This document shows, piece after piece, positions 35,159 through 43,331 of a DNA stretch of 64,000 nucleotides (position 1 is the first letter of the stretch; each line of letters starts with the position of its first letter). The stretch is from Thiobacillus thioparus DSM 505 (lineage in GTDB: Bacteria; Pseudomonadota; Gammaproteobacteria; Burkholderiales; Thiobacillaceae): assembly GCF_000373385.1 (NCBI RefSeq), contig NZ_KB891330.1:62001-126000 (forward strand). The letters are read 5' to 3'. Both the position numbers and the translations under genes were made by a program. The notes under the pieces are model-generated. The model was given only the letters and a program-made list of their open reading frames with translations, was not told the DNA's origin and ran no database searches.

Positions 35159-36004
35159 ATGTCCCGCAAACCCTCAGTTTCACGCACCCACACCCGTCGT
35201 ATCGGTCTGCTTGGTCTGCTGCTCGCCACGGCACTCACTCCGGCCGGCATTCTGATAGGCACGGTCACAGCCGCCGCCCTGGTCGGGGGACTGGCGCTCC
35301 ATCTGGATCGCGCCAGACCCGCGTCGTCGGCTGCCATCGTACCTCCCCTTGTCGCAAAGCAACGGCTGCAACCGCTCGCCATCGAACACAAAGGGGAAAC
35401 CTTCTCGCTTGTCATGGCCGAGGGCGATTTTGCAGACAGCGGCAACCTGGATCCATTCATTCTCACCGGCCCGTCGCCCAGCAATCCCGCCGGTAACGGA
35501 GCAGCGCCTGACGGTATGGAAAACGGCATGCCAGGCCCGGGCCGCGTGCCAGGCGGCAAACCTGACAGAGCACGTCCTTTGACGCCGTCGAATCCACCGT
35601 CACTGGGCGGGCCCGCCGGCATCCTGCCTGGCGACGGATCCTTCTTTCCTGCAGGAAAGCCGCAAGGCAGTCCCACCATTCCGCCCCAGGCAAACGGCCC
35701 CTCCAACTCGCCTCCAGGCGGCCCGCAGCCACCCGGGCATAACGGCCCTACCGGGGGACCCGGTGCGCCCGGGACCCCGGCATCGCCCGACGATGCACCG
35801 GGCGGGAATATGCCACCGAACACGTTTCCAGTTGCCGGCCCCGGTTCGTGGACGCCGCCCCAAACGGAGACGCCCCTCGGCCCGCCGTCAAGCCAGCAAG
35901 CGGCCACCCAGCCTCATGCCGTGCCGGAACCGTCGATGATGGGATTGATGGCCCTCGGTATCGCCGCACTGGCCTGGATGAGGCGCCGTCGGACAATCCC
36001 GTAG
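35159..36004 (+). CDS. Pro/Gly-rich PEP-CTERM sorting domain protein
   Basis: A 281-residue exported protein and likely exosortase substrate. The N-terminus is a positively charged signal segment (RTHTRRIGLLGLLLATAL). Residues about 110-250 are low-complexity, rich in Pro, Gly, Ser and Asn with many short Pro/Gly-rich runs. The C-terminus is a textbook sorting signal: Val-Pro-Glu-Pro-Ser (255-259), a hydrophobic span (260-274) and Arg-Arg-Arg-Arg (275-278). XrtA (20117-21676) is expected to cut this signal and anchor the protein. The ATG at 35159 is chosen because it directly precedes the signal peptide, though its ribosome-binding site is weak. It is converged upon by lipA with 14 bases between stops. 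Confidence 0.85.
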   Translation: MSRKPSVSRTHTRRIGLLGLLLATALTPAGILIGTVTAAALVGGLALHLDRARPASSAAIVPPLVAKQRLQPLAIEHKGETFSLVMAEGDFADSGNLDPFILTGPSPSNPAGNGAAPDGMENGMPGPGRVPGGKPDRARPLTPSNPPSLGGPAGILPGDGSFFPAGKPQGSPTIPPQANGPSNSPPGGPQPPGHNGPTGGPGAPGTPASPDDAPGGNMPPNTFPVAGPGSWTPPQTETPLGPPSSQQAATQPHAVPEPSMMGLMALGIAALAWMRRRRTIP

Positions 36005-36018
36005 GGGAACACCAGGTT

Positions 36019-36945
36019 CTAGATGCCGGCCGCCTGCTGGTCGGCGTGGTAGCTGGAGCGCACCATCGGCCCGCAGGCGGCGTGCTTGAAGCCCATTGCC
36101 AGTGCTTCCTGCTCGAACTGGGCGAAGCGTTCGGGGGTGACGAAGCGCAGCACCGGCAGATGGTGCTGCGAAGGCTGCAGATACTGGCCAAGCGTCAGCA
36201 TGTCCACATCGTGCGCACGCAGGTCGCGCATCACCTGCAGGATCTCGTCGTCCTCTTCGCCCAGCCCCAGCATCAGGCCGGATTTGGTCGGAATCTCGGG
36301 ATGGCGTGCCTTGAAGTCCTGGAGCAGCCTCAGCGAGTGTGCATAATCCGCACCGGGACGCGCCGCCTTGTACAGGCGCGGCACGGTTTCCAGATTGTGG
36401 TTCATCACGTCGGGCGGGGCGGTGTCGAGCATGTCGAGCGCCTTGTCGAGCCGTCCGCGGAAATCCGGAGTCAGGATCTCGATCCGCGTCGCCGGCGAGG
36501 CCTCACGCACGGCAGCGATGCACTGCGCAAAATGCTCGGCGCCGCCATCGCGCAGATCGTCGCGGTCGACACTGGTGACCACCACGTATTTCAGCGCCAT
36601 CAGCGCGATCGTATCGGCCAGATGGCGCGGTTCGTCGACGTCCGGCGGCAGCGGCGTGCCATGGCCGACGTCACAGAAGGGGCAGCGCCGCGTGCACAGG
36701 TCGCCGAGAATCATGAAGGTGGCGGTGCCATGGCCGAAGCATTCGCCCAGATTGGGACACGATGCCTCTTCGCACACCGTGTGTAGCTTCGCCTCGCGCA
36801 GGATGCCCTTCAACCGGGCCACGTTCGGCACGTTGGGTGACTTGGCACGGATCCAGGACGGCAGCCGCATCCTGGGTTGCGGCACGATCTTGATCGGGAT
36901 GCGCGCGGTCTTGGCGGCGCCTTTGTGCTGGAGAGGGTCTGCCAT
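36019..36945 (-). CDS. lipA: Lipoyl synthase
   Basis: A 308-residue radical SAM enzyme that inserts two sulfur atoms into octanoyl-protein. The auxiliary cluster Cys set is [12 protein letters not shown] (near residues 57-68) and the SAM cluster motif is CTRRCPFC (Cys-x3-Cys-x2-Cys, near residues 84-91). The C-terminal Arg-Ser-Ser-Tyr-His segment is the conserved LipA ending. It works with LipB (38524-39141), from which it is separated by a Rieske gene and a TrpD2-like gene, an unusual arrangement. Confidence 0.96.
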   Translation of the reverse strand: MADPLQHKGAAKTARIPIKIVPQPRMRLPSWIRAKSPNVPNVARLKGILREAKLHTVCEEASCPNLGECFGHGTATFMILGDLCTRRCPFCDVGHGTPLPPDVDEPRHLADTIALMALKYVVVTSVDRDDLRDGGAEHFAQCIAAVREASPATRIEILTPDFRGRLDKALDMLDTAPPDVMNHNLETVPRLYKAARPGADYAHSLRLLQDFKARHPEIPTKSGLMLGLGEEDDEILQVMRDLRAHDVDMLTLGQYLQPSQHHLPVLRFVTPERFAQFEQEALAMGFKHAACGPMVRSSYHADQQAAGI

Positions 36946-36957
36946 GGTCTGAACATA

Positions 36958-36977
36958 CCGGGAAATGCAATTCCCGG
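36958..36977. repeat. Inverted repeat in the lipA leader
   Basis: CCGGGAA-ATGCAA-TTCCCGG: perfect seven-base arms with a six-base centre, located 13 bases before the lipA start. On the minus strand a -10-like TAGAAT (36978-36983) lies directly next to it, but no good -35 is seen at the right distance. The element could be an operator over the lipA transcription start, or a short hairpin ending transcription from the Rieske gene, which would lie 74 bases away; it has no T run. Confidence 0.35.
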
Positions 36978-37050
36978 ATTCTAGCCTATACGCCCAACAA
37001 CCCTGACCCTGTCGGCTGTATGGTATGCATCACACCCGACTCGGCGCAGC

Positions 37051-37359
37051 CTAGACTTTCACCCAGACTTGGCCGGCTTCTATTTTCACCGGATAGGTGC
37101 GGATCGGCTCGTCTGCGGGGTCGCAGGTGGGCTGGCCGGTGGTGAGGTCGAAATAGCTGCCGTGCAGCGAGCACTTGATCTTGCCGTCCTTGATGCAGCC
37201 CAGGTACAGCGAGTAGTCCTCGTGGCTGCACATCTCGTCGACGACGTAATGGGTGCCGCCGGCATTGCACAGTAGCAGCCGCTTGCCATCGACGAGGATG
37301 CGCTTCATCTCGGCAGGCTTGAGCTCGTCGGCAGCGGCGATGGCAACGTATTCACCCAT
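37051..37359 (-). CDS. Rieske [2Fe-2S] domain protein
   Basis: A 102-residue single-domain Rieske protein. The cluster ligands are visible as Cys-x-His (EMCSHED) near residue 44 and Cys-x2-His (KCSLHGSYF) near residue 63, spaced 17 residues apart as usual. It resembles the small ferredoxin subunits of dioxygenases and nitrite reductase (NirD-like), and may carry electrons to an oxygenase or reductase not encoded nearby. Its ATG (37357-37359) overlaps the stop of the TrpD2-like gene by one base (TGATG); a GTG directly before it is an alternative start. Confidence 0.85.
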   Translation of the reverse strand: MGEYVAIAAADELKPAEMKRILVDGKRLLLCNAGGTHYVVDEMCSHEDYSLYLGCIKDGKIKCSLHGSYFDLTTGQPTCDPADEPIRTYPVKIEAGQVWVKV

Positions 37360-38474
37360 CACTTGACCCGTGCGACGGCCGTGCCGGAATCCAGCACGGC
37401 GCGAATCTGCGCCGCCGCGTCGGCCACGCTGGCGGCCTTGCCGACGTGATGCAGGACAATCGAACCGGCCAGCACCAGCGAATCATAGGTCGCGCCCTTG
37501 TCGCCCTTGAGCGCCAGGATGCCCGCCTCCGCGGCCGCGTGCGCGGTGGCCTTGATGTCGATCGCGGCGACGATCTCGTCCTCGCCTGCTTCGGTGGCGA
37601 CCGCACCGGGCAGCGGCACGGCGCGTACCGGCTGGTCGATGCCAAGCGCCACCGGGTCGACCGTCGCTTCGATTTCGGTGCCGCGGTCGTGGTAGTGGAA
37701 ATACTTGCCGGCCTGGCGCAGCGACGGGATCACTCCACCTTCGACGCCGCGCACGATGCAGGCGGTGTCGAAGCCGGCTTCGCGTGCCAGGTCGGCATAC
37801 ACCGGCGGATAGGGCTTGTGTACGTAGCCCGTGACGAAATGGGTCAGTTTGCGGCCCTGTATGGGCTTGGATAGCACTTCCACCGTAGTCAGCACCTGGC
37901 GCTTGATCATCTGTGCGCGCAGCGTGGTGAGGTTGTGCAGGCCCGGGTTGGATTGCGCCTGGTCGATGTAGGCCCAGCCGAGAGCGGGATCAGCCAGCCG
38001 CGCGGCGGCCTCTGCTGGCGTCAGGTTCACCGGCACACCGGCGGCCTCCAGCACGTGACGCGCCGTCACGCCATATTTGGGCCCGACCTTGTCGAGGCCG
38101 TGGCTGACCACGTGTACACCGAACTCGGCCAACAACGGGCCGAGGAAGGGCGCGGCGGGCAGGCAGCGATTGTAGCCGTCATAGGGATCGCCGATGTCGA
38201 CCACTTCGTCAACCTCCGCCGTGACGCGGCGGGTGGTTTCGAGCACGGCATCCAGCACGCCGCGGTTTTCGTCCATCGTCTCGCGTTTCATGCGCAGGGC
38301 AATGAAATAGATGCCGACTTGAATCGGATCGATCACGTTGTCGATGATGGCCTTGGTGCCGAGGTGTGCTTCGGTGCGGCTGATGTTCTTGGACAGGTCC
38401 GGTCCGGTGGCAATGCGCTGGATGATCGAGCGCATCAGGAGTTTGGGGTCGGACGGCAGCGTGTCGGTGCTCAT
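37359..38474 (-). CDS. TrpD2/YbiB-like nucleic-acid-binding phosphoribosyltransferase-fold protein
   Basis: About 371 residues of the anthranilate phosphoribosyltransferase (TrpD/NPT) fold. An alpha-helical N-terminal domain is followed by GDPYDGYNRCLPAAPFLGPLL and HGLDKVGPKYGVTARHVLEAAGVPVN, which match TrpD in outline but lack its exact PRPP loop. It is the TrpD2-type branch: E. coli YbiB of this family binds nucleic acids and has no known enzyme activity. The start at 38474 has GGAG six bases upstream; the ATG at 38486 overlaps that site. It is coupled to the Rieske gene. True tryptophan synthesis is not supported, because no other trp gene is near. Confidence 0.75.
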   Translation of the reverse strand: MSTDTLPSDPKLLMRSIIQRIATGPDLSKNISRTEAHLGTKAIIDNVIDPIQVGIYFIALRMKRETMDENRGVLDAVLETTRRVTAEVDEVVDIGDPYDGYNRCLPAAPFLGPLLAEFGVHVVSHGLDKVGPKYGVTARHVLEAAGVPVNLTPAEAAARLADPALGWAYIDQAQSNPGLHNLTTLRAQMIKRQVLTTVEVLSKPIQGRKLTHFVTGYVHKPYPPVYADLAREAGFDTACIVRGVEGGVIPSLRQAGKYFHYHDRGTEIEATVDPVALGIDQPVRAVPLPGAVATEAGEDEIVAAIDIKATAHAAAEAGILALKGDKGATYDSLVLAGSIVLHHVGKAASVADAAAQIRAVLDSGTAVARVK

Positions 38475-38491
38475 GAATAGCTCCATTAGAA

Positions 38492-38527
38492 GTTATAAGA
38501 ATACTTATAACCAAGTAAATCAGTCAA
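38492..38527 (-). promoter_or_regulatory. Promoter with 20-bp perfect palindromic operator (TrpD2-Rieske)
   Basis: On the minus strand TTGACT (38522-38527) and TATTCT (38498-38503) with an 18-base spacer form a sigma-70 -35/-10 pair; the -35 overlaps the lipB stop codon. The palindrome GTTATAAG-AATA-CTTATAAC (38492-38511) is perfect (eight-base arms) and covers the -10 and the expected start (near 38491), so it is well placed to bind a repressor. The segment is strongly A+T rich against GC-rich neighbours. Confidence 0.6.
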
Positions 38528-39141
38528 GAATAGATCGTGTCCTGCAGGCAGCGGACAAGCGCCTGCCCTGCTTCGGTTGGAGACAATTTCACGCCGAGAT
38601 CGCGGCATTGCGTCACCCGCATCCCCGCGTAGCCACAAGGGTTGATGGCGGCGAACGGACGCATATCCATGTCGACGTTGAACGCCAGGCCATGATACGT
38701 GCAGCCGTGTCTGACGCGCAGGCCGAGGGCGGCTATTTTCGCACCATCGACATACACGCCTGGCGCGCCTCCCAGGCGTGCGGATGCCACGCCCTGCTCC
38801 GCCAGGAGATTGATCACGGCCTGTTCCAGGCGTGTCACCAACTCGCGGATGCCATAGCCGCGTCGCCGCAGGTCGATCAGCACGTAGACCACGACTTGTC
38901 CCGGCCCGTGATAGGTGATCTGCCCGCCGCGGTCGATCGGCACAACGGGAATGTCAGTCGCGGCGATCAGGTGCTCCGGCTTGCCGGCCTGGCCCTGCGT
39001 GTAGACGGGCGGATGTTCAAGCAGCCAGATTTCGTCCGCGGCATCAGGTGCACGCCGTGCGGTGAAAATCTGCATTGCCCGCCAGGTCGCAATGTAGTCG
39101 ACCTGCCCCAACTGCCGAACGATCGTCTCACCGCTCCCCAT
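38524..39141 (-). CDS. lipB: Octanoyl-[acyl carrier protein]-protein octanoyltransferase
   Basis: A 205-residue LipB. The catalytic Cys169 (PCGYAG) and Lys135 (GAKIAALG) are both present, as are [12 protein letters not shown] and the HGLAFNV segment. It transfers octanoyl groups from acyl carrier protein to lipoyl domains, and LipA then adds sulfur. The start at 39141 overlaps the ybeD stop by one base (TGATG); the longer frame to 39162 is inside that gene. Confidence 0.95.
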   Translation of the reverse strand: MGSGETIVRQLGQVDYIATWRAMQIFTARRAPDAADEIWLLEHPPVYTQGQAGKPEHLIAATDIPVVPIDRGGQITYHGPGQVVVYVLIDLRRRGYGIRELVTRLEQAVINLLAEQGVASARLGGAPGVYVDGAKIAALGLRVRHGCTYHGLAFNVDMDMRPFAAINPCGYAGMRVTQCRDLGVKLSPTEAGQALVRCLQDTIYS

Positions 39142-39407
39142 CAAAGTGCCATCTTCACCCACGGATGGGCGGTGATCTCGCGATACAGGGCATCGAGCTG
39201 GGCTTTCGAGGTAGCGCGCACCACGCAGGTCACCGACAGGTAGTTGCCGCTACTGGATACGCGCATCTCGACGGTCTCGGCCTTGAAATCGGGCGCATGC
39301 CGCAAGACCAGTTCGACCATGGCCTGCGCAAAATCGTCGCGGCGCTCGCCCATGATCTTGATGGGAAAGTCGGTGGGAAATTGCAGCAAGGTTTCCTGTT
39401 CGTTCAT
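39141..39407 (-). CDS. ybeD: DUF493 family protein (YbeD-like)
   Basis: An 88-residue protein. [14 protein letters not shown], the [12 protein letters not shown] core and the C-terminal HPWVKMAL match the YbeD/DUF493 family, a small ACT-like alpha/beta fold of unknown function that is almost always next to lipB in proteobacteria. The ATG at 39407 overlaps the aminotransferase stop (ATGA). No catalytic residues are known for it, so a regulatory role is only a guess. Confidence 0.9.
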   Translation of the reverse strand: MNEQETLLQFPTDFPIKIMGERRDDFAQAMVELVLRHAPDFKAETVEMRVSSSGNYLSVTCVVRATSKAQLDALYREITAHPWVKMAL

Positions 39408-40267
39408 GACCGCATCACCTGTTGTTTGAAGGTCTGGTACAGCGCATCCATCCGCATGGCCAGCGGCCCCGGCACGCCTGCGCCGACCGGCACGCCGTCC
39501 AGCGCCACGATCGACATGATCTCCTTGGTGGACGACGTCATCCAAAGTTCGTCCGCGTCACGCACCTCGGCTTCGGTAATCGCCCGCACCTCGTGCGGTA
39601 TGTCGTGGGCAGCGGCGAGTTCCAGCACCACGTCGTAGGTAATGCCGGTCAGCATCAGGCTGGACGGCGGCGGCGCCCGCAACACGCCATCCTTGACCAC
39701 AAAGATATTGCTTGCCGCCCCCTCGGTCAGCAAACCGTCGCGCAGCATCACGGTTTCGGCGCAGCCCACGTCCACCGCCTGCTGGCGCAGCAGGAGATTG
39801 GCCAGCAGCGAAATGGCCTTGATGTTGCAGCGCAGCCAGCGGTTGTCGACCGCGCTGACGGCACAGACGCCGGCAGTCTTCTGTGCCGGCGTGGCGGTCA
39901 CCAGTGGCTGCGCAAACATGAATACGGTCGGCGACACATCGTGCGGGAACGCATGATCGCGCAAGGGCTGTCCTTCGACAGGTGTGCCGCGCGTCACCTG
40001 GATGTAGACCGACTGGTCGGAAAAATCCTGCCGCGCGATCAACTGCAGGATGCGCTCACGCCACTCGGCCACGCTGTGCGGGTTGGCCAGACGGATGCCG
40101 TCGAGGCTGAACTGCAGGCGACGCAGGTGCGCGTCGAGCCGGAAGGGTTTCCCCGAATACACCGGAATCAGTTCGTAAATACCGTCGCCGAAGACGAATC
40201 CACGGTCGAGCACCGACACCTTCGCTTCGGCGAGCGGCAGGAACTGGCCGTTCAGGTAGACGCTCAC
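39404..40267 (-). CDS. dat: D-amino acid aminotransferase (PLP class IV)
   Basis: A 287-residue fold-type IV aminotransferase. The PLP Lys is Lys150 (CNIKAISLL), with DRGFVFGDGIYE near residue 21 and EGAASNIFVV near residue 185 forming the phosphate-binding and active-site loops. It makes or uses D-alanine and D-glutamate, which fits its place next to a D-Ala carboxypeptidase homologue. The start is GTG at 40267, overlapping the upstream stop in a GTGA. Confidence 0.88.
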   Translation of the reverse strand: MSVYLNGQFLPLAEAKVSVLDRGFVFGDGIYELIPVYSGKPFRLDAHLRRLQFSLDGIRLANPHSVAEWRERILQLIARQDFSDQSVYIQVTRGTPVEGQPLRDHAFPHDVSPTVFMFAQPLVTATPAQKTAGVCAVSAVDNRWLRCNIKAISLLANLLLRQQAVDVGCAETVMLRDGLLTEGAASNIFVVKDGVLRAPPPSSLMLTGITYDVVLELAAAHDIPHEVRAITEAEVRDADELWMTSSTKEIMSIVALDGVPVGAGVPGPLAMRMDALYQTFKQQVMRS

Positions 40268-41394
40268 TTTGCGAACAGCAGCCGGATCGAATCCCAGCCG
40301 CGGCCAAACAGGCCGGCCACGCCGACATCCTGCAGGGCGACCAGCGGATAGTCGCCGAGCGGCTTGCCGTCAAGCGTCAGCCGCAGGGTACCCAGGCGCT
40401 GTCCTCTGTTTATCGGCGCCACGACGGGCTGCTGGGTCATGATTTCCGCCTTGACGCGTGCGGCGCTGCCGCGCGGGACCAGCAGATGGAAATCCTGCTC
40501 GAATCCCATGCTCACCGACGGGTACTCGCCCCGGTAGATATTGATGACCTTGACGACTTGGCGAGCCCGGTAAAGCGGCACACTGTCGAAATTCTCGAAA
40601 CCGTAATTCAACAGCTTCAACGCGTCCTGCGTACGCTGCGTATCCGAGTGCGCATCCAGCACCACCGCGATGCGGCGTTGGTCGCCGCGCTGCGCCGAAG
40701 CCGCCATGCAATAACCGGCCTGCGGCGTCCGTCCGACCTTCAGGCCGGTCACAGTGCTGTCGCGCCATAACAGGCGGTTGCCGTTGTAATACGTAATGCC
40801 CTTGTAAGGCAGCTCCTTCTGGATGAAGAAAGTCAGCCGCTCCGGGAAATCGCGCGCCAGTGCGCGAGCGAGCAGAGCGAGGTCGCGTGCGCTCGATTCA
40901 TGGCCCGCCTCATTCAGACCGGTCGCATTCATGAAGCGGGTCTTGCTCATGCCCAGCCGCTTGGCCTCGCGGTTCATGCGCGCGACGAACGCGGCCTCGC
41001 TGCCATCCGCTGCCGTCACCAGCGCAATCGTGGCGTCGCTGGCCGATTCCACCAGCATCGCCTGCAACAGCGTGTCGACGCTCACCTGGTCGCCCGCCTT
41101 GAGGAAGATACGCGAACCATCCATCTGCGTGGCCGCCGCCGGCACGGTCACCATCTCGCCCAGGCTCAGCTTGTTCTTGCGGATATCGCCCAGCAGAACA
41201 TAGGCCGTCATCAGCTGGGTCAGCGAGGCCGGGGCCAACGGTAGATCGGCCTGACTGGCTGCCAGCTCGCGCCCGCTTGCCTGGTCGATCACGACCCAGG
41301 CACGCGACGAGACATTGGGTGGAGCGGCCCACGTCGTTGCAGTAAAAAAGAGCGCCAGCCCCAGCCAGAAGAATTTCATGTTCAGCCTTTTCAT
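40264..41394 (-). CDS. DacA/DacC-family D-Ala-D-Ala carboxypeptidase homologue with altered catalytic motifs
   Basis: A 376-residue low-molecular-mass PBP5/6-like protein with a signal peptide ending near Trp-Ala-Ala (residues 22-24), a penicillin-binding domain and a C-terminal beta-rich PBP5-C domain (about 275-360). The active-site motifs are changed: Ser57-Leu-Thr-Gln60 where Ser-x-x-Lys is expected, Ser117-Ala-Ser119 in place of Ser-Gly-Asn, and Lys219-Val-Gly221 in place of Lys-Thr-Gly. With Lys60 missing, acylation should fail, so this is likely a pseudo-enzyme or binding protein rather than a carboxypeptidase. It keeps the normal place in the rlpA-dac-dat-ybeD-lipB cluster and has no frameshift. 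Confidence 0.85.
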   Translation of the reverse strand: MKRLNMKFFWLGLALFFTATTWAAPPNVSSRAWVVIDQASGRELAASQADLPLAPASLTQLMTAYVLLGDIRKNKLSLGEMVTVPAAATQMDGSRIFLKAGDQVSVDTLLQAMLVESASDATIALVTAADGSEAAFVARMNREAKRLGMSKTRFMNATGLNEAGHESSARDLALLARALARDFPERLTFFIQKELPYKGITYYNGNRLLWRDSTVTGLKVGRTPQAGYCMAASAQRGDQRRIAVVLDAHSDTQRTQDALKLLNYGFENFDSVPLYRARQVVKVINIYRGEYPSVSMGFEQDFHLLVPRGSAARVKAEIMTQQPVVAPINRGQRLGTLRLTLDGKPLGDYPLVALQDVGVAGLFGRGWDSIRLLFAK

Positions 41395-42212
41395 CAGTCG
41401 CGTCTGACCAGGACTGCATTCAGGTCGAGGCGTTCCCGCACGCGCGCACGATCCGATTGCGCCGCATCGTCGCTGACATACGGACCAAGCTGCACCCGAT
41501 GCAACCCGCCATCCAGCACAACGCGCGTCTGGTTGGCATCGATGTCGAGCTGGCGTTTCAGGCGGTCGAGCAACTGTTGCGCATTATCGGCGCGCGAGAA
41601 GGCGCCCACCTGGAGGTAGATGCCGTCCTGTAGCGCCTTGCCCTGCGTGTCGTAGGTGTCGGGGTCGATGCTTTCCACTCGCACCCGGGCGCTGCCGCGT
41701 CCCAGGTACCCCAGCTTGTAGGCAGCGGTATACGACAGGTCGATGATGCGCTTGCTGTGGAACGGCCCGCGATCGTTGATGCGCACCACCACCGATTTGC
41801 CGGTGTCGAGCGACGTGACCCGTGCGTAGCTCGGAATCGGTAGGGTCGGATGCGCTGCCGTCATGGCGTACATGTCGTAGGACTCGCCCGAGGAGGTCTT
41901 TTTGCCCTGGAAACGGCGGCCATACCACGAGGCCAGTCCCTCTGCACTGTAGGACTGACGCGTGGTCTGCGGCGTATACGTCGTCCCCAGCGCGACATAG
42001 GTGCGGTTGGCGAAGGGATGCAAGGGTTCCTTGCGCGGCACGGCATCGGGGACGGCATCCAGATTTTTCGGCGGATTGGCTTCCGGACCGTCGTCGAGGT
42101 AATAGCCGCCGCCTTTGGATGCAGTGGAGACCTGTTTTGCGGGCGGCGTGCTGGCACACCCACCGAGTGTCAGGGCGAGGACAAGAATCCCCAGGAGCGA
42201 TTTAGTTTTCAT
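41394..42212 (-). CDS. rlpA: RlpA-like septal lytic transglycosylase, lipoprotein
   Basis: A 272-residue outer-membrane lipoprotein. The signal peptide ends in a lipobox Leu-Gly-Gly-Cys (Cys19). The double-psi beta-barrel domain (about residues 92-185) has GLASWYGRRFQGKKTSSGE and the VRINDRGPF core, and a C-terminal SPOR domain (about 196-270, YLQVGAFSRADNAQQLL) binds denuded glycan at the division site. It lies directly upstream of the Dac homologue (one-base overlap) and 18 bases downstream of rodA, a normal arrangement. Confidence 0.92.
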   Translation of the reverse strand: MKTKSLLGILVLALTLGGCASTPPAKQVSTASKGGGYYLDDGPEANPPKNLDAVPDAVPRKEPLHPFANRTYVALGTTYTPQTTRQSYSAEGLASWYGRRFQGKKTSSGESYDMYAMTAAHPTLPIPSYARVTSLDTGKSVVVRINDRGPFHSKRIIDLSYTAAYKLGYLGRGSARVRVESIDPDTYDTQGKALQDGIYLQVGAFSRADNAQQLLDRLKRQLDIDANQTRVVLDGGLHRVQLGPYVSDDAAQSDRARVRERLDLNAVLVRRD

Positions 42213-42230
42213 GGCACTTATTTTATCGCG

Positions 42231-43331
42231 TCATGATTTATTGAGTTGGCGGTGTGTCGCCACGCTCATCAGGATACCCATCCCCAGCAGCAGCGTGACG
42301 AGCGCCGTCCCGCCGTAACTCATCAGTGGCAAGGGCACGCCGACCACCGGCAGGATGCCCGACACCATGCCCATGTTGACGAACACATAGGTGAACAGAT
42401 TGAGGCTCAGGGTGGCCGCCATCAATCGGCCGAACAGCGTCGGCGCCCGTGCGGCGATGACCAGGCCTCGCGCAACGATGGCCAGATAGAGACACACCAG
42501 CAGAATCGCGCCGGCGTAGCCGAATTCCTCGCCAAACACAGCATAGATGAAATCGGTGGTGCGCTCGGGAATGAAGTCGAGCTGGTTTTGCGTGCCCTGC
42601 ATCCAGCCTTTGCCGAACAGTCCGCCGGATCCGATGGCGATGGTCGACTGAATGATGTGGTAGCCGGCGCCCAACGGATCGGACGCAGGATCGAGCAGCA
42701 TCAGCACACGGCGCTGTTGATAGTCGTGCATCAGGCCCCACACCACGGGCAGGCTGGCGGCCCCCAAGGTGGCGCCCCCGAGAATCACCTTCCACGGCAG
42801 GCCGGCAAAGAACAGTAGGTAGAACCCTGATGCTCCAAGCATCAGTGCGGTTCCCAAGTCAGGCTGCCGCAGGATCAACAAGAAGGGCACCAGCAGCAGG
42901 ATGCCGCCGACCATGAAGTGCTTGGCCCGCAGCACTGCTTCGTTGCGCTGGAAATACCAGGCGAGCATCAGCGGCAATGCCAGCTTCAGCAGCTCGGATG
43001 GCTGAAACGCGATGAACCCCAGATCCAGCCAGCGGCGCGCACCGTTGCGAATCTCGCCGAACAGCGCCACCCCGACCAGCAGGATCACACCCGTCGCATA
43101 CAGCGGCGGCCCCACTTTGGACAACAGATGCGGCGGCACGTTGGCAATCAGCACCATCAGCACCAGCGCCAGTCCCATGTTCACCAGGTGACCGCTGATG
43201 CGCACAGGGCTTTGTCCCGAGGCGCTCGTCACCACCGCCAGACTGATGCCCAGCACCAACACCACCAGTGTCAGCAGGATACCGTCCACGTGGCGCAGGC
43301 CACGCAGGAGCCAGTGGCTAGTCCGAGGCAT
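42231..43331 (-). CDS. rodA: RodA peptidoglycan glycosyltransferase
   Basis: A 366-residue SEDS protein with about ten membrane segments. The ATG at 43331 has GAGGG five bases upstream and overlaps the end of mrdA by 14 bases. Conserved SEDS segments include RQPDLGTALML near residue 155, the catalytic-Asp loop region QSTIAIGSGGLFGKGW near residue 225 and ERTTDFIYAVFGEEFG near residue 250. It polymerises glycan strands for cell elongation together with PBP2 (mrdA) upstream. Confidence 0.95.
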   Translation of the reverse strand: MPRTSHWLLRGLRHVDGILLTLVVLVLGISLAVVTSASGQSPVRISGHLVNMGLALVLMVLIANVPPHLLSKVGPPLYATGVILLVGVALFGEIRNGARRWLDLGFIAFQPSELLKLALPLMLAWYFQRNEAVLRAKHFMVGGILLLVPFLLILRQPDLGTALMLGASGFYLLFFAGLPWKVILGGATLGAASLPVVWGLMHDYQQRRVLMLLDPASDPLGAGYHIIQSTIAIGSGGLFGKGWMQGTQNQLDFIPERTTDFIYAVFGEEFGYAGAILLVCLYLAIVARGLVIAARAPTLFGRLMAATLSLNLFTYVFVNMGMVSGILPVVGVPLPLMSYGGTALVTLLLGMGILMSVATHRQLNKS

